Shown here one piece after another: positions 47,911-59,469 of a stretch of 64,000 nucleotides of DNA. Numbering within the stretch: the first letter of the stretch is position 1; each line of letters begins with the position of its first letter. A program made the translations under genes and the position numbers. The stretch is from Ypsolopha sequella (taxonomy: Eukaryota; Arthropoda; Insecta; Lepidoptera; Ypsolophidae). Where the stretch lies: assembly GCA_934047225.1 (NCBI GenBank), contig OW203989.1:6609977-6673976 (forward strand). The letters run 5' to 3'. The notes beneath the pieces are model-generated. The model ran no database searches. It was given only the letters and a program-made list of their open reading frames with translations, and was not told the origin of the DNA.

Positions 47911-48274
47911 GGTAGGTGGTAGAGCTGATACCGGCCTCGACTGTGGAGGTACCACCATCTTACTTGGAGACCCCCTCGAAGTAATTCGGGGGAGAGTAAG
48001 AGGACAGCTCACAGGAAAAAAACCAGGAGGCCCACCATGCCTGGGACCGATGGACGGCGGTATATCCATCCCTAATAGCCGGGCTTTATATGGAACAGAC
48101 TGGTGACGGGCAGCGGCGTCACTGATGCGAGGGCTCCGGCACCGCGCTCACCAACACGCCTGCCCAGCGTGTGTGAGTATGGGCAATTTCTTCCAGGACG
48201 ACCGCCGGAAGTGGCGAAGTCCTGGAAAGGCTTATGTCCAGCAGTGGACGAACTAGGCTGATGGATGGATGATA
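47911..48274 (+). repeat. LINE-tailed SINE-like repeat, full copy
   Basis: It starts ggtggtagagctgatac. The last third reads DRRKWRSPGKAYVQQWTN, then a stop, then ctgatggatggat. This is the carboxy end and 3' terminus typical of an insect LINE. The 5' two thirds carry no LINE frame. The repeat thus has its own 5' part joined to a LINE 3' end. Confidence 0.75.
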
Positions 48275-48450
48275 GCAATTTTTTAGGTTTGCATGTGTAT
48301 GTTATAGGTCTTAGCTTAGTTTGTATTTATTTTAACCAATATTGTCATAAAACATTTATATATTACTTTCTTCATCTGCTTAATTTTTATCCCTTTTTCT
48401 AATCTGTGAAAGTATTAAGGGAATAAATATACCTAAACTAATGTATTCAC

Positions 48451-48565
48451 CATCGGTGAAAAGCGGGTGTACTCAGTGTGGACTGTGACTTGAATTTCTT
48501 ACACTTTTTACATTAGGGAACACCTCTAACACCGCTTGGAGATTCATGTTGTGACGATACGATAT
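48451..48565 (+). repeat. SINE tail without tRNA head
   Basis: The stretch atcggtgaaaagcgggtgta … gggaacacctctaacaccgc … gattcatgttgtga matches the tails at 38216-38330 and 39937-40050. No A or B box precedes it. Confidence 0.8.
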
Positions 48566-48570
48566 AACAA

Positions 48571-48820
48571 TATATAAGGTCTTTCAATTTAAATGGAAAG
48601 TAATTTAGGAGGTGATCATTCCACTGAAAAGCACTTTTTTTTGCGCGAACTTTTTCTTCACTTGTCCATACAAACTGAGCCAGCTGATCGGACCACTTTG
48701 TGCTGATAAGTGAAAAAAAGTTCGCGAAAAAAAAGGTGCTTTTCAGTGGAATGTGATGTATTAACGATACCGAATCACCTCCTAAATTACTTTCCATTTA
48801 AATTGAAAGACTTTATATAT
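48571..48820. repeat. 250-bp fold-back MITE
   Basis: The ends ataaggtctttcaatttaaa and its inverse are in a TA-rich context. The arms continue through ttaggaggtgat and gaaaagcacctttttttt. Confidence 0.85.
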
Positions 48821-48894
48821 AACGTGATTCATAAAAAAAATTACAAACATATTTAAAAGCCAACGTATGACGGATATTTTAAGATAATTTTCAA

Positions 48895-49075
48895 GTGTTT
48901 GGTTAGGTTAGGTTCTATGCTGCAAGGGCAGAGTTCATGGGAAGCCGTTACCAGGTCCTGCGAAAGCGTCATGGTGCGGAAGGATGGGGTTTTTAGCCGG
49001 TAAAATTCCGGCATAACCTCTCCCGCTCCCCTAAGCGGGAAGGTACCCATGAAAGATTTCCCCATGTAAAAGAAA
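48895..49075 (+). repeat. Probable dispersed repeat with GC-rich hairpin
   Basis: The stretch ggttaggttaggttctatgc, then gccggtaaaattccggc and cccgctcccctaagcggg, forms two stable stems. I recall similar text from other lepidopteran sequences but cannot name the family. Confidence 0.4.
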
Positions 49076-49643
49076 ATTAGGTTTGGTTTGATAGATAAAA
49101 AAAATCACCAAATTAGAAACATTGATAAATAAAAGATATAAAAGTTGCACTTACACAAGTTTGAACGTTATTTGAAGTAATTCATTTTGGAGGTGAATGA
49201 CGTCATGAGTCATCTGGACAACGGTCACATATAGTTGTGTATTCAGTCATACCAGTAATTCATCCGTTACCAGCTTATGTATGTGTTGGGGAAGTTCCTG
49301 GATAGACTGATTAACAGCTCGCCTGCTTTCACTTTCCCACTTGCATGGCGAGCTCTCTTTATCCTAGGTTACATCGACGCTTTTCGTCTATGAATGACCA
49401 AGTGAGAGCGAAGTGTATAAAAAAAATCTTTTAAACGATGTAGTAAACTCAACCACCTTATTTTGGACGACGGACTTGTACGAATATGTGCAGGTAATTC
49501 AAACAGTGGATGATCGATCACGGGTATGGATGGCCACGATAAGTGCTTTATTTTGTAAAAAAAAAAGGTCAAGCTTTCTATGCCATACTGCATGAAAAAG
49601 GTTAAAATTACTTAAATCATTTTGGTGACTTCACTAATTTCGA

Positions 49644-49904
49644 GTAAGTTATACTAATGTATCGTTTTGTAAGTTATACTTATCGTTTTGTAAGTTATAC
49701 TTATCGTTTTGTAAATTATACTTATCGTTTTGTAAATTATACTTATCGTTTTGTAAGTTATACTTATCGTTTTGTAAGTTATACTTATCGTTTTGTAAGT
49801 TATACTTATCGTTTTGTAAGTTATACTTATCGTTTTGTAAGTTAAACTTATCGTGTTGTAAGTTATACTTATCGTTTTGTAAGTTATACTTATCGTTTTG
49901 TAAG
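49644..49904. repeat. 21-bp minisatellite, about 12 units
   Basis: The unit is cttatcgttttgtaagttat plus a. Because 21 is a multiple of three, both strands stay open: YRFVSYT repeats on plus and LQNDKYN repeats on minus. Only single-base variants occur among units. Nothing indicates that it is translated. Confidence 0.9.
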
Positions 49905-50005
49905 CCCTCTAACACCCACTGCGCTGCTAAAATTGAAATCTAATTGCCCATAACTAATAGTTGCTTCCTCACCTTTAAATACGGTCAAGTATAATAGAAG
50001 TTCAC

Positions 50006-50341
50006 ATCCATCCATCAGCCTAGTTCGTCCACTGCTGGACATAAGCCTTTCCAGGAGTTTGCCACTCCCGGCGATCATACTCATACACGCTGGGCAGGCG
50101 GGTTGGTGAGCGTGGTGCCGGAACCCTCGCACCTGTGACGCCGCTGCCCGTCACCAGTCTGTTTCATATAAGGCCTGGCTATTAGGGATGGATATACCGC
50201 CATCCATCGGTCCCAGGTATGGTGGGATTCATGGTTTTTTGCCTGTGAGCTGTCCTCTTACTCTCCCCCGAATTACTTCGAGGGGGTCTCCAAGTAAGAT
50301 AGGGTACCTCTACAGTCGAGCCCGGCATCAGCTCTACCACC
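50006..50341 (-). repeat. LINE-tailed SINE-like repeat, full copy
   Basis: The minus strand starts ggtggtagagctgatgccgg. Near its 3' end it reads VYEYDRREWQTPGKAYVQQW then TN and a stop, followed by gctgatggatggatg. It is better preserved than 47911-48274. Confidence 0.8.
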
Positions 50342-50991
50342 AAAAATAAATAAATAGAAGTTCACCATTATACCGGGATAAATAGTATACAATACAACTG
50401 TCGCAAATAAACATTTCCCAGTAAGTAAATAAACACAATTTTTCACTTAATAATACCTGTTCATTTTGTATGTGTATGAATAATCTTATAATCAAAGTCT
50501 TCTATTTAGTGTGATTATATTTTTATTGACTTTAGTCTGTAATATATTTATTTTTAGCAATTTAGTTTGTTTAAGTTTTATTTGTACTAATTTATTTCAT
50601 AGGATTATTTACTTTTAAAGTTACTTTTTTAATTTAATTATATTTAGATCCTAAATTACAAAAATATAAAATTAAAATAAGTTTTTATTGTAATGTATAA
50701 TATTTATTAAAATAGTAACAGTTACAAATATCAAATATATATTTAAAAAAAAACATGAATAATTCATTAATACTTATAACAAATAAATAGCATACTTACT
50801 TTATATAAAATAATACAATGTTTATGAATAAGTTGTGTGTATTATGGAAGGATATAAATTTAATATTATTACGTACCTATTTAGCTATGAAATTTTATTA
50901 GTAAATTTGTTACAGGAGGATTATAATAAATTAATAATAAGTACATGTTTTGTTGGTGTTTTGTAGCCCAGTACGGTGATTTTGGCGCATG
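50342..50991. other. Very AT-rich stretch without recognised feature
   Basis: Nothing recognised. Confidence 0.4.
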
Positions 50992-51074
50992 CGTAAAATC
51001 ACTCTAAATCTGCCGTAGCAAATTTTTTCATACTTGCCAGAATCGCCGTCCTGGCGTAGTCAAGGTAAGAGCCC

Positions 51075-51342
51075 TGTAACCGCGAGGTTACAGGAATGTA
51101 GAGCTGATGGGATTTGAGTAAAATGGATGAGTTGACACGGGAGAATTGTGGGTGAACTAACCTTTGTTCTGGATGGTTGCCGGCGAATGCGCCGCGTGGC
51201 GTCCCTCCTTGTTGGGCTGATTGAGCTGGCGCCTTGGGCAGGGATGAGCAGGATGTCTTGGTTCGTGGAGTAATGTGAACACAACACTGGTATGAGCACA
51301 AGGTACGCGAGATTTGTTGTGTCGGCGGCGCGAGTGTGTGCA
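51075..51342 (-). repeat. BEL 3' LTR
   Basis: It matches 63257-63524 over 268 bp with two differences (near 51096 and 51183). On the minus strand it starts TGCACACAC and ends GGTTACA, i.e. TG…CA ends. The last bases form a stem, tgtaacc/ggttaca. The true 5' limit may be a little further upstream (to about 51440), because the partner copy is broken at 63524. Confidence 0.8.
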
Positions 51343-51435
51343 CACGTGTGTTTCGGGAGACGTCTACCGCGGAACAGCACGAGCCAGCGCCGGCGCACAA
51401 GTCCTTCGGCGCGAGGCGCTGTGTTGCGAAATTAG

Positions 51436-51718
51436 TCATCCGTATCCGTCACGCTTGTGGCGTGAACATCCTGGGGGGGCCGGGGCTGCGACTCCTCTTG
51501 AGCTGAATCCAACGGCAGCCTGGCTAGCTTGAACACAGGTCGTCGCAGATTTCCATGGGCTGTGTCCAGATCCACAACTCGGATCACTCCATCCTTGCCA
51601 GGTATCGTGCGGAGAATTGGAGCGGAGGCAGGTCATCCTCTTTGATGAGGACCAGTTCACCCACTTGTGGAGGGGAAGAAGGGGAGAGCCATTTGGAGCG
51701 GGTTTGCAGGGTATGGAG
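51436..51718 (-). pseudogene. BEL integrase C-terminal tail, frameshifted
   Basis: Beyond the TAA at 51719-51721 the same frame continues with recognisable BEL tail residues (VGELVLIKEDDLPP), then breaks near 51615. The following part (GVIRVVDLDTAHGNLRRPVF) is in another frame. This is the small tail domain after the integrase core in BEL/Pao polyproteins. Together with the upstream stop it shows that this end of the polyprotein cannot be made intact from this copy. Confidence 0.75.
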
Positions 51719-53877
51719 TTAGGATCTGGACCAGAGAGTCCAAAAGCGCTGAGAGAGCGCTTGAATGAGTTGAAAGCGTTTAAGAGCAGATATGGGTCTG
51801 TCGTCAAAAGACTGCTCAGGTAGAGCGGTGAGCGGACGACCAATAATGAAATGTCCGGCCGTGGGAGGTTCAAAGTCTGTAGGGTCGGATGAAATTGGGC
51901 AGAGGGGTCTTGAGTTGAGTACAGCCTCAATTCGAGCCAAAAGGGTAGAGAATTCTTCAAAAGTGAGGTGCTGTTCACCTATCACGCGATAAAGTAGTTG
52001 CTTGGTGGATTTTACGTTTATTTCGTGCAGAGCGCCGAACCAAGGCCCTTTAGGCGGGTTCAGTAACCAAGTTATGTGCTGATTCGCGAGCTTGTGAGTG
52101 ATTGCATCATTGTTTGACCTGAGGAAGTTCTGAACTTCAATGAGCTGATTCCTAGCACCTACATAGTTTGTGCCGCAGTCTGAGCGAATGAGAACTGGAG
52201 TACCGCGACGTGAGATAAAACGTTGCAATGCCGCAAAGAACGCTTCCGTTGTGAGTGCAGAGACTGGTTCCAAATGAACCGCCTTTGTTGCGAGGCAAAC
52301 GAAAATACAAAAATACGCCTTTATGAGTTTCGCGTTCCGCAACGTGCTGGATTTAACGAAGAAGTGGCCAGCAAAGTCCGTCGTGACGTGACTAAAAACT
52401 GGCTGAGGAGTAACTCTGTCTACTGGAAGATCAGCCATGAGCGGAGCCTTAGGCTGAGCGCGGCACCGGAAACATCTAATACATTTAAACACGCGGTGTC
52501 TAATAATACGACGAGCGGACAGAATCCAGTACTGCTGGCGTAATATGGCGTGTAATGTGTCAGCTCCAGGGTGGCAGTGTATTTTGTGATAATGGTCTAT
52601 GATGAGATCTACGAGCGGACTTGAGCTGGGTAGAATGAGTGGGTGTTGAGCGTCATACCTAATTGACGCGTGAGAGAGACGACCACCGACTCTCAAGAGG
52701 CCGTCCTTTATGAAGGGCGAGAGGCGCTGGAGCCGAACGGGACAAACTTTATCAGTCTGGATACGATTAATGTCTTCAGCAAACTCATTGTGCTGAACAG
52801 AGCGGACCCAGAACAACAGAGCGTCCCTGCGTTCATTAGCTGTCAACGGACCAGAGCGCCGTGCATCTGAGCTGTGCTGACAATTGAATATGAACCTTTG
52901 AATACAAGCCGTCACTCCGACGAGCTTGTCAAGTGAGCTGTAGCGAGTGAGCAAGTCCAGATCGATATCTGGGACTGCTATGTGTGCTGGTACCTTTTTG
53001 GGCTTAAGGCCTGGGAGAGCATGATAACCTAGAGCGGGTGGCATCTTGGGCCAAGTGCAGGTAGGTTCTTTGAGCCAACTGGGTGACCACCAAAGGTCAT
53101 GAAGTGAGAGAGACTGGGCAGACATGCCTCTGCTTGCACAGTCAGCAGGGTTGAGGTTTGTGGGCACATGCCTCCACGTATTGCTAGTTGAAGTAGCTGT
53201 GATCTTAGCTACTCGATTGGCCTCGAAAGTCTGTAATCGGTGAGGTGGGGTATTGAGCCATGCCAACACTATTGTGCTATCTGACCAGCATGTGTGTGTT
53301 TGAATGGGTATATGAGCTGACAGTTGGGCTGACACTCGAGTCATGAGCTGAGATAAAAGAGTCGCGGCTGACAACTCCAATTTCGGGATTGAGAGGCGAG
53401 TCTTGATGGGTGCGACCTTGGACTTGCCAATGATTAGGTGTACATTGACATGTCCAGTGGTATTGCGCTCATGAAGATAGATAACGGCACCAAAGCCAGC
53501 CTCTGATGCGTCCGCGAACCCGTGAAGTGAGTAAGTAGACGTGGGCTTATACTTACAAATGTGTCGAGGTAAACGGAGGTTTGAGAGCTGAGGAAGATCC
53601 TCTGAAATGTGTTGCCACTCTGTGTGGACTTCTTCAGAGATAGGCTCATCCCATCCTATTTTCAGAAGCCAAAGCTTCTGCAGAAGAATCTTTGCGCGGA
53701 AGATGACTGGAGTAACCCAGCCATTGGGGTCATAGAGAGACGCTACTGTACTGAGAATGGAGCGCTTTGTGACTTGAGCATGAGTGGGCAGAGAAATGCG
53801 ATAAGTGAACTCATCAGTTTGAGGAATCCACTGTATTCCCAGAACCTTAATGGAATTAGAGTCGGGACTGAAGTTGT
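51719..53877 (-). pseudogene. pol: BEL pol: RNase H and integrase part
   Basis: The frame is open for about 720 codons but has no start of its own, because it continues reverse transcriptase sequence cut off at 53877/57833. RNase H signatures come first (ADASEAGFGAV, KLELSAATL, CWSDSTIVLAW, NPADCASRG). In the last 553 residues the integrase follows: zinc-binding H265, H270, C300 and C303, then the catalytic triad at D335 (TTDFAG), D401 (RSDCGTNYVGA) and E453. The protein would cut the RNA strand of the hybrid and insert the cDNA into the host chromosome. It ends at a TAA (51719-51721) before the tail domain, and homologous sequence continues in frame beyond it. All catalytic residues are present, yet the copy lacks an intact polyprotein. 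Confidence 0.92.
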
Positions 53878-56800
53878 ACTAAAACCTCTTGTAAAAACCC
53901 ACTACTACTGCTCATACTGAACTCCGTCGAATCCTCCCAATAACAAACCCACTTACAACCTACATAGCTTAACGCTTGGTGCTTAATAGAAATGATTTTA
54001 ACAGATATATGGCCAAAGTGTGATCGTCAGATTAGAACCTTACGTCGCGCCTTAAGTAGAACCCAAGTTTTTTAAAAGTGATTCAGAGATAAAGTTAGCT
54101 AGACAAACCCTTATTAAAAGTTGTATTCCGTTATAATAATAACTACCTATTATCAATCATAAACAGACGTTAACTTGAAGCAATTTAAGAGCTGTGCTCT
54201 AACCAGGAGACTTCACTTTATTGAATGAGTAAACATTAACTTGAAATAATATTTAAGAGCTGTGCTCTCATCGGTAGTCCACATTATACTGAAAGACTAA
54301 TTTAAGAGTTCAAACTTCAAAACTTATATGAGCATGAATCCAAATAAAGAGTGTTTATCTGTCTGTCTTTTACATACAATATATGATTGCTCTCAGAAGC
54401 AATTTTAGTCCCTAGCACTATTAACTTTTAGTGTCTTGAGAAGGTTAGATAGCTAAAGAGAGATCTCTAGCTGAGGAATTAAAGTTAAAAGAACTTTGAG
54501 GTGACGTAACAGCTGTAATCTATGAAAAATATTTGGTTGAATATATTTTAGAATAACTGGTGTTTTATTTAATCTCATTTAGGCATTTCTCAGCAAATAT
54601 TATGTACAGTAATTAATATTGGCTTTCCAAACTAGAGATGTAAAGTTCATAATATAGTATGAACAAAACCATAGTATCAAAGTTAGACGGTTGTTTGTTT
54701 TAAATGAAACTTAGTTCTTTGAATTAAGGTACATGTTTTATAAAATATTATAAAAATAATTTAGATAATTTACTAAAAATAAATTAGAAAAGATGTTGAA
54801 TCCATCAGCACGTGTCTTAATCATACCAAAGACACAATTCATCATATGGACATCTTTTTATACCATTACCAGACTCAATACCAGTTACCTAATTACCGTA
54901 CCTTCATTCATGTGTACATAGGTTTCATTTAATGAAACCCTTACATGAAAATTAGCCAATATAAATTACCTTATATAAATGAATTTAATAGGCAACTAGC
55001 TACTTTATACTAGTAGTTTTATCTTTATATAATTGTAAATGATGGGTAAGAATTCCTTTCAATCCTTCACAAATCACAGCCATTTATGTAGTCCATTTTA
55101 TAACTACTGAATAGAATAATTTCAATATAAGTAAGTACTTTTGATTGAGAAACCTGCTCTAGGTAAAGTAGTAATAATAATACTAATAGAACTTAGTTTT
55201 TGTTCCATAGATGTATTTATTTATTTCCAATGACGAAGATACAACTTTTACTACCCCATATTTGGTGTATAGTAATAGTTAAGGCCTTGTTTGCCAGACA
55301 ATGGAAAACTTTTATGCAAACAAATACATCATTTGTATTTTAAGTTTATTGAATATTGATAAAGATTGAAATTATTCTTATTTCTTGAATAAAATCTCCC
55401 AGAGCTATTTCCACAGTAAGTAAATAATTTAACAGTCAAATGGGTATTAAAATCAAAGCCATTTCTTATTTCACCTAAGAACTTTCTTCTGGATAGTAAG
55501 TACTAACCAAACAATGCCATCAAGTCATTGCACTCTATTTTTGGACTCCTGCAATCAGATTATTTGATTTGATATGTAAAAGGTTCTTATTTATTGATAA
55601 ATATAGATTCAAATCATTTCAATTTAGTTTTCACTAAGAACTGACCTTAAGAAGGGTTTGGTAGGTACTACAGTTATGACCTTTTATAGTCCAGAATCAA
55701 TCTGAATTCAAAATCAAGACTTATTTATGCCTCCTCTATCACTTAGGCATATTCTTGTGCCAAACTCAAGCCTCCTTACTTGTCAAAAGAAATACCTAAG
55801 TAAGCACATCATATTTAGAGATCCCTAAGTGGTGAAACTCAAATGTTTTCCAATACTGATATCATTTCATATTTATTGCCAATATCGAAGCCTTATGCTT
55901 TAGTATTAAAAATTAGGGTTCTGTGGGTTTATAAAACCATCTATAATAAATAATGAACCTAGTCAACAAACAACACTTATTCCTGAACCACTAATATATA
56001 ATTTTCAGAGATCCCTATGTACTTGGAACCTTATAACCTAAACCAACCTAAATTTACTGACCTATTTTTCCTAAACAATGATGAAGGTTACCTGATACCT
56101 CCCACTAAGTATAATTTCTCAAAAATAAATAATTAATACCCTAACAGTAGACTTTATTTTAGAATTTACCTGCCTAACATTTGGCCCTAAAATCAAGTAT
56201 TCCTAGGCTTTCAAATGTGTGGATTTCAAGGCTAGAGGTCCGTCACCTCACATTTACAATTAATCGTGTGTGTGGTTGTATATTGTGCTAGCAAACACCA
56301 TACAACCCCTCAACTAATCGACAGAAAGACGCGGGGCAAGTTGGAACCCCTGTGTGTGCCTAACACCCTAAAACTTTGCCCTACTCAGACAGGGGGTGAT
56401 ACAGTAGGTAAAAAGGACGTCACCCCGCTGGCTGGGATAGCCTATATGTTCATGTGTATATATAAATATATAGATATGAGACCATGACCAGCTCAGTCAG
56501 ATGACAAAGGTTAGAACAAATCGCAACCTCTTCACGGCACTGACGCTTTGCCATAAACATCGCCTTTCATGGGGGATGTGTTTCCAGTATGTAAAACTGG
56601 AGCAAGGCCATCCCAGACGCTTGCTTCCCTCCAGAGGAGGTTAAAACTAGATTCTGTCGTTCACACCAGTAGGTGACCTGAATCTTAGCCCAGTGCGACT
56701 TCCGCTCTGTAAGCTCCCTGCCTGACTCTTCAAGATTTCCCCGCGACTAGCCCTATGCCACATTGTCACCCTGGTACATCTTCCCGTTTCCACGTCCGGC

Positions 56801-57832
56801 AATACTAAGAAGAGACCATACTCCCTGCCCTCCCCATCAACCTCTGAATCGACCTATGCACTACTACATTATTTAAGTACATACTTTAATTTCGGAACTT
56901 GAAAAGACGATTATCGAACCCTTTACACATCGCGGAATCTAGCTCGTTCCTCGTTCACCCTATACGAATTCAAACGCGTCTGTGTCAATCTCCGAGTCGG
57001 AAAAGTCAAAAACTATTGACCATAACCGAATCTATTTACGATAAAAGGGCATACAGCCACCTAAAAGCTAACGCGAACGCGAAATGACCCCGTGGTCAAA
57101 CGAACAGATAGATTGACACATTCCGTATTTTAATCGCAAGTTCCGAAAACAAAATTACTATTGAAGCAAAGAAAACCCAACCCGTAACAATACTCTGAAC
57201 TTGGTATGAGACTTCACCTTGAGATTTCTTGACAGCACTTCGTCGACGGTATAAAAATATCTGATCCCCAAACCGCTTTTCCATGACCTTATATACTCGG
57301 TGCTGTTCTCTCCGTACTCTCCATACTCTTCCTTCTCTCCGTACTCTCAGTACTCTCTGTACTCCCTGTTCTCACCAATCTCTGCATTCTCTTTGTTCTC
57401 ACCGTACTCTCTGTTCACACCTTATTGTAGTCAACCTAATGCATATCGTTACAAGATCCATTTTCCTATGAAATCCTCGCAGACCTTTTGACGCCAATAA
57501 GAAATCGACCAAAAGAGACAAAATGATAACAGATATAAGAGCGAGTGAGATGGGTATACAGCAACTGCCAGTGCCGCCGTCTCGTCTACATTGTAATAAC
57601 TTACAGCTTGCTAGGGTTCACGCATGAATGGAAACCATCATGTTTGAAATTGAAAGTTTGTTTTTAATCTATTTAATATTGGACCGATTGCTTGGGCCAG
57701 AGGTTTAGTTTACTGTATTTATTATTTAAAATCAGTAATTTGACGCGATCGATTTCAATTTGCTTTATTTATTTAAACGTAATTTATTTGATTACATACA
57801 ACAATCTTCCTGTTCATTATAAGAACATTTAT
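53878..57832. mobile_element. 3.95-kb non-coding insertion in BEL pol
   Basis: The pol reading stops abruptly at both edges and would join across them. TTGT (53874-53877 and 57833-57836) may be a 4-bp duplication. The ends taaaacctcttgtaaaaac and (inverse) taaatgttcttataatgaac are weakly inverted (about 14 of 20 matches). The inside is AT-rich to about 56200, then GC-richer, with no recognisable protein. Notable are a repeated aagagctgtgctct (54188 and 54253), a TATA-like gtataaaaatat at 57249-57261 and a CT-rich array at 57295-57420. The nature of the insertion is unknown. Confidence 0.6.
57295..57425 (+). repeat. CT-rich degenerate tandem repeat
   Basis: Units resembling ctctccgtactctc recur about ten times with changes. 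Confidence 0.7.
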
Positions 57833-58218
57833 TTGTGAATTGAGACGTGAACAGATGAGGTCCGATCTGTTACAAAGTCAAAGTCCTTGGGCATGTCGCA
57901 CTGGTCATCTGGGAACCGTTCAAGGAGCTGAGGCGAGTTGGAGGTCCATTTACTGAGCTGGAAGCCACCTAGGGCGAGTAACTCGATCAGATCGTTTTGG
58001 AGCGACTGAGCAGATTCCACAGAATCTGCACCTGAGAGAATGTCGTCCACAAATATTGATTTGCGGAGGACCTGAGCAGCGTGGGGGTAGCGATGACCTT
58101 CGTCATCAGCCAATTGGAGTAAAGTGCGGATGGCATGGTATGGGCTGGACCTTAATCCATATGTGACGGTATTAAGGGCATACGTGAGCAGGGGCTGGTC
58201 GGGTGAAGACCGCCAGAG
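57833..58218 (-). pseudogene. pol: BEL reverse transcriptase, C-terminal part
   Basis: On the minus strand it starts at LWRSSPDQPLLTYALN and contains NTVTYGLRSSPYHAIRTL, then the catalytic FVDDILSGADS, the group's version of the YxDD box. It ends where the 3.95-kb insertion begins. Upstream it is separated from the N-terminal part by the 691-bp insertion. It would copy the element's RNA into DNA if the polyprotein were whole. The segment itself is free of stops. Confidence 0.9.
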
Positions 58219-58909
58219 CAGAGAATATAAAGTATTACTACGTAAAGAAGCGACACTCACCTCCCCGCGCGAATTTAACGTCCCCCGCGGTCCCCCGCAA
58301 GTTAGTGGAAATCTGGAGTCAGGCAGAGCTCGATTACCACTCGTTTGCTGCGCGCGTGTTTTGTTACAAAGTTTTATCACGATACTGATTTTTAATCAGT
58401 ATGGTGCGTTATTGCAGTGTTGATGGATGCCTGGAAAACTTTTTTTCAAAAATTAGAATTGCGTGATCAAACCTTACAATTTCGTTCAGTAACGCATTTG
58501 GAACAATAAAATCAGTATTTATAACTTTCCATGTTTTGACAAGTTTTCATTTTTTTTCCAAAATTTATGTTTGAGTAGTTGTTAATTATATGATGATCAT
58601 TTATGCATACGAAACTATATAGGTACCTACTAAGCTTAGGCATACTATATATATATATATATATACATATATTTTTTTAATACTGATTAATCCACGGGGA
58701 ACCAGAAATTGGACTACGCTAAAATTTAGGAAGAGAATCACATAAGTTGCTGACTTATATTGTGTCCCTCTCGGGCGACGACGCTCACACGATTGCTGCC
58801 AGCCCTAGACTAGCTCACGCACACACACAAGCGTGTGCGGACAAGCCAGATGCGCGCGTGAGAGTGTAGGTAAATAACTTGAGCCTTGACTATGAAGTGA
58901 CGGGGGTGT
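58219..58909 (+). mobile_element. 691-bp P-element-like insertion
   Basis: It splits the reverse transcriptase. The flanks are cgccagag (58211-58218) and ggccagag (58910-58917), an 8-bp duplication with one difference. This sequence is close to GGCCAGAC, the known target preference of Drosophila P elements. Inside, on plus, an ATG at 58401 reads MVRYCSVDGCLENF, the usual start of a THAP zinc finger as found at the N-terminus of P transposases. It runs into a stop after 21 codons. Terminal inverted repeats could not be confirmed, so this is an internally deleted P-like copy by inference. Confidence 0.6.
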
Positions 58910-59469
58910 GGCCAGAGAATGAGTTGAAAAGGTCTTTGCTCTGGGTGAATGAGGATATTTCTGAACATCATTCGGATGTCAGTGCTGAAAACTTGTAAGT
59001 GGATCCTGAAGGACATGATAATGTCAACAATATCTTGTTGAAGAGCTGGACCTGTATGAAGACAATCATTTAAATTGACGCCGTTTGAGCTTTTACAACT
59101 TCCGTCAAAGACGCAGCGTAACTTTTCTGATCCTGGCTTAAATATGCCATGATGTGGGATATAGAAATGAGATTTATGAGCAAAGGTATTGGGGTGACAC
59201 GGCGACATATGTCCCAATTTTATGTAATCTGACATGAACTCTACGTATTTCGAGCGGAAGGGCGGGTTCGCTAGCAGCTTCTTCTCTAAATTGAGAAACC
59301 TGCGTAGCGCAATAGCATGAGTGGAACCTAATGTCGGCGCGTTGTGCAGAAAGGGCAGTGTAACCATATATTGACCTGATGGTTCACGAGTAGTTGTGGT
59401 GCGGAAAATGTCCTCACACTGTTCCTCTAATGGGCTGGTATGCTTGTAGGTTTGGGGTTCCTCCGATTC
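58910..59469 (-). pseudogene. pol: BEL reverse transcriptase, N-terminal part
   Basis: The frame continues directly from the protease across the TAG at 59470-59472. It reads through EEQCEDIFRTTTTREPSGQY, the conserved link between protease and reverse transcriptase in BEL/Pao. It then holds reverse-transcriptase motifs: KLRCVFDGSCKSSNGVNLND, TGPALQQDIVDII and FSTDIRMMF (the first catalytic Asp). The coding sequence is cut after QRPFQLIL by the 691-bp insertion, beyond which the frame runs into unrelated residues. Confidence 0.9.

Noticed and set aside
48895..48915. Telomeric TTAGG repeats (ggttaggttagg)
   Set aside because: Only two units inside another repeat; no tandem tract.
49644..49904. 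CRISPR-like array
   Set aside because: The units are contiguous 21-bp tandem repeats without unique spacers, in a eukaryotic context; this is a minisatellite.
51436..51978. Separate 180-codon minus-strand gene
   Set aside because: It overlaps the end of BEL pol in a shifted frame; its upstream half is out-of-frame translation of integrase and its downstream half is the frameshifted tail.
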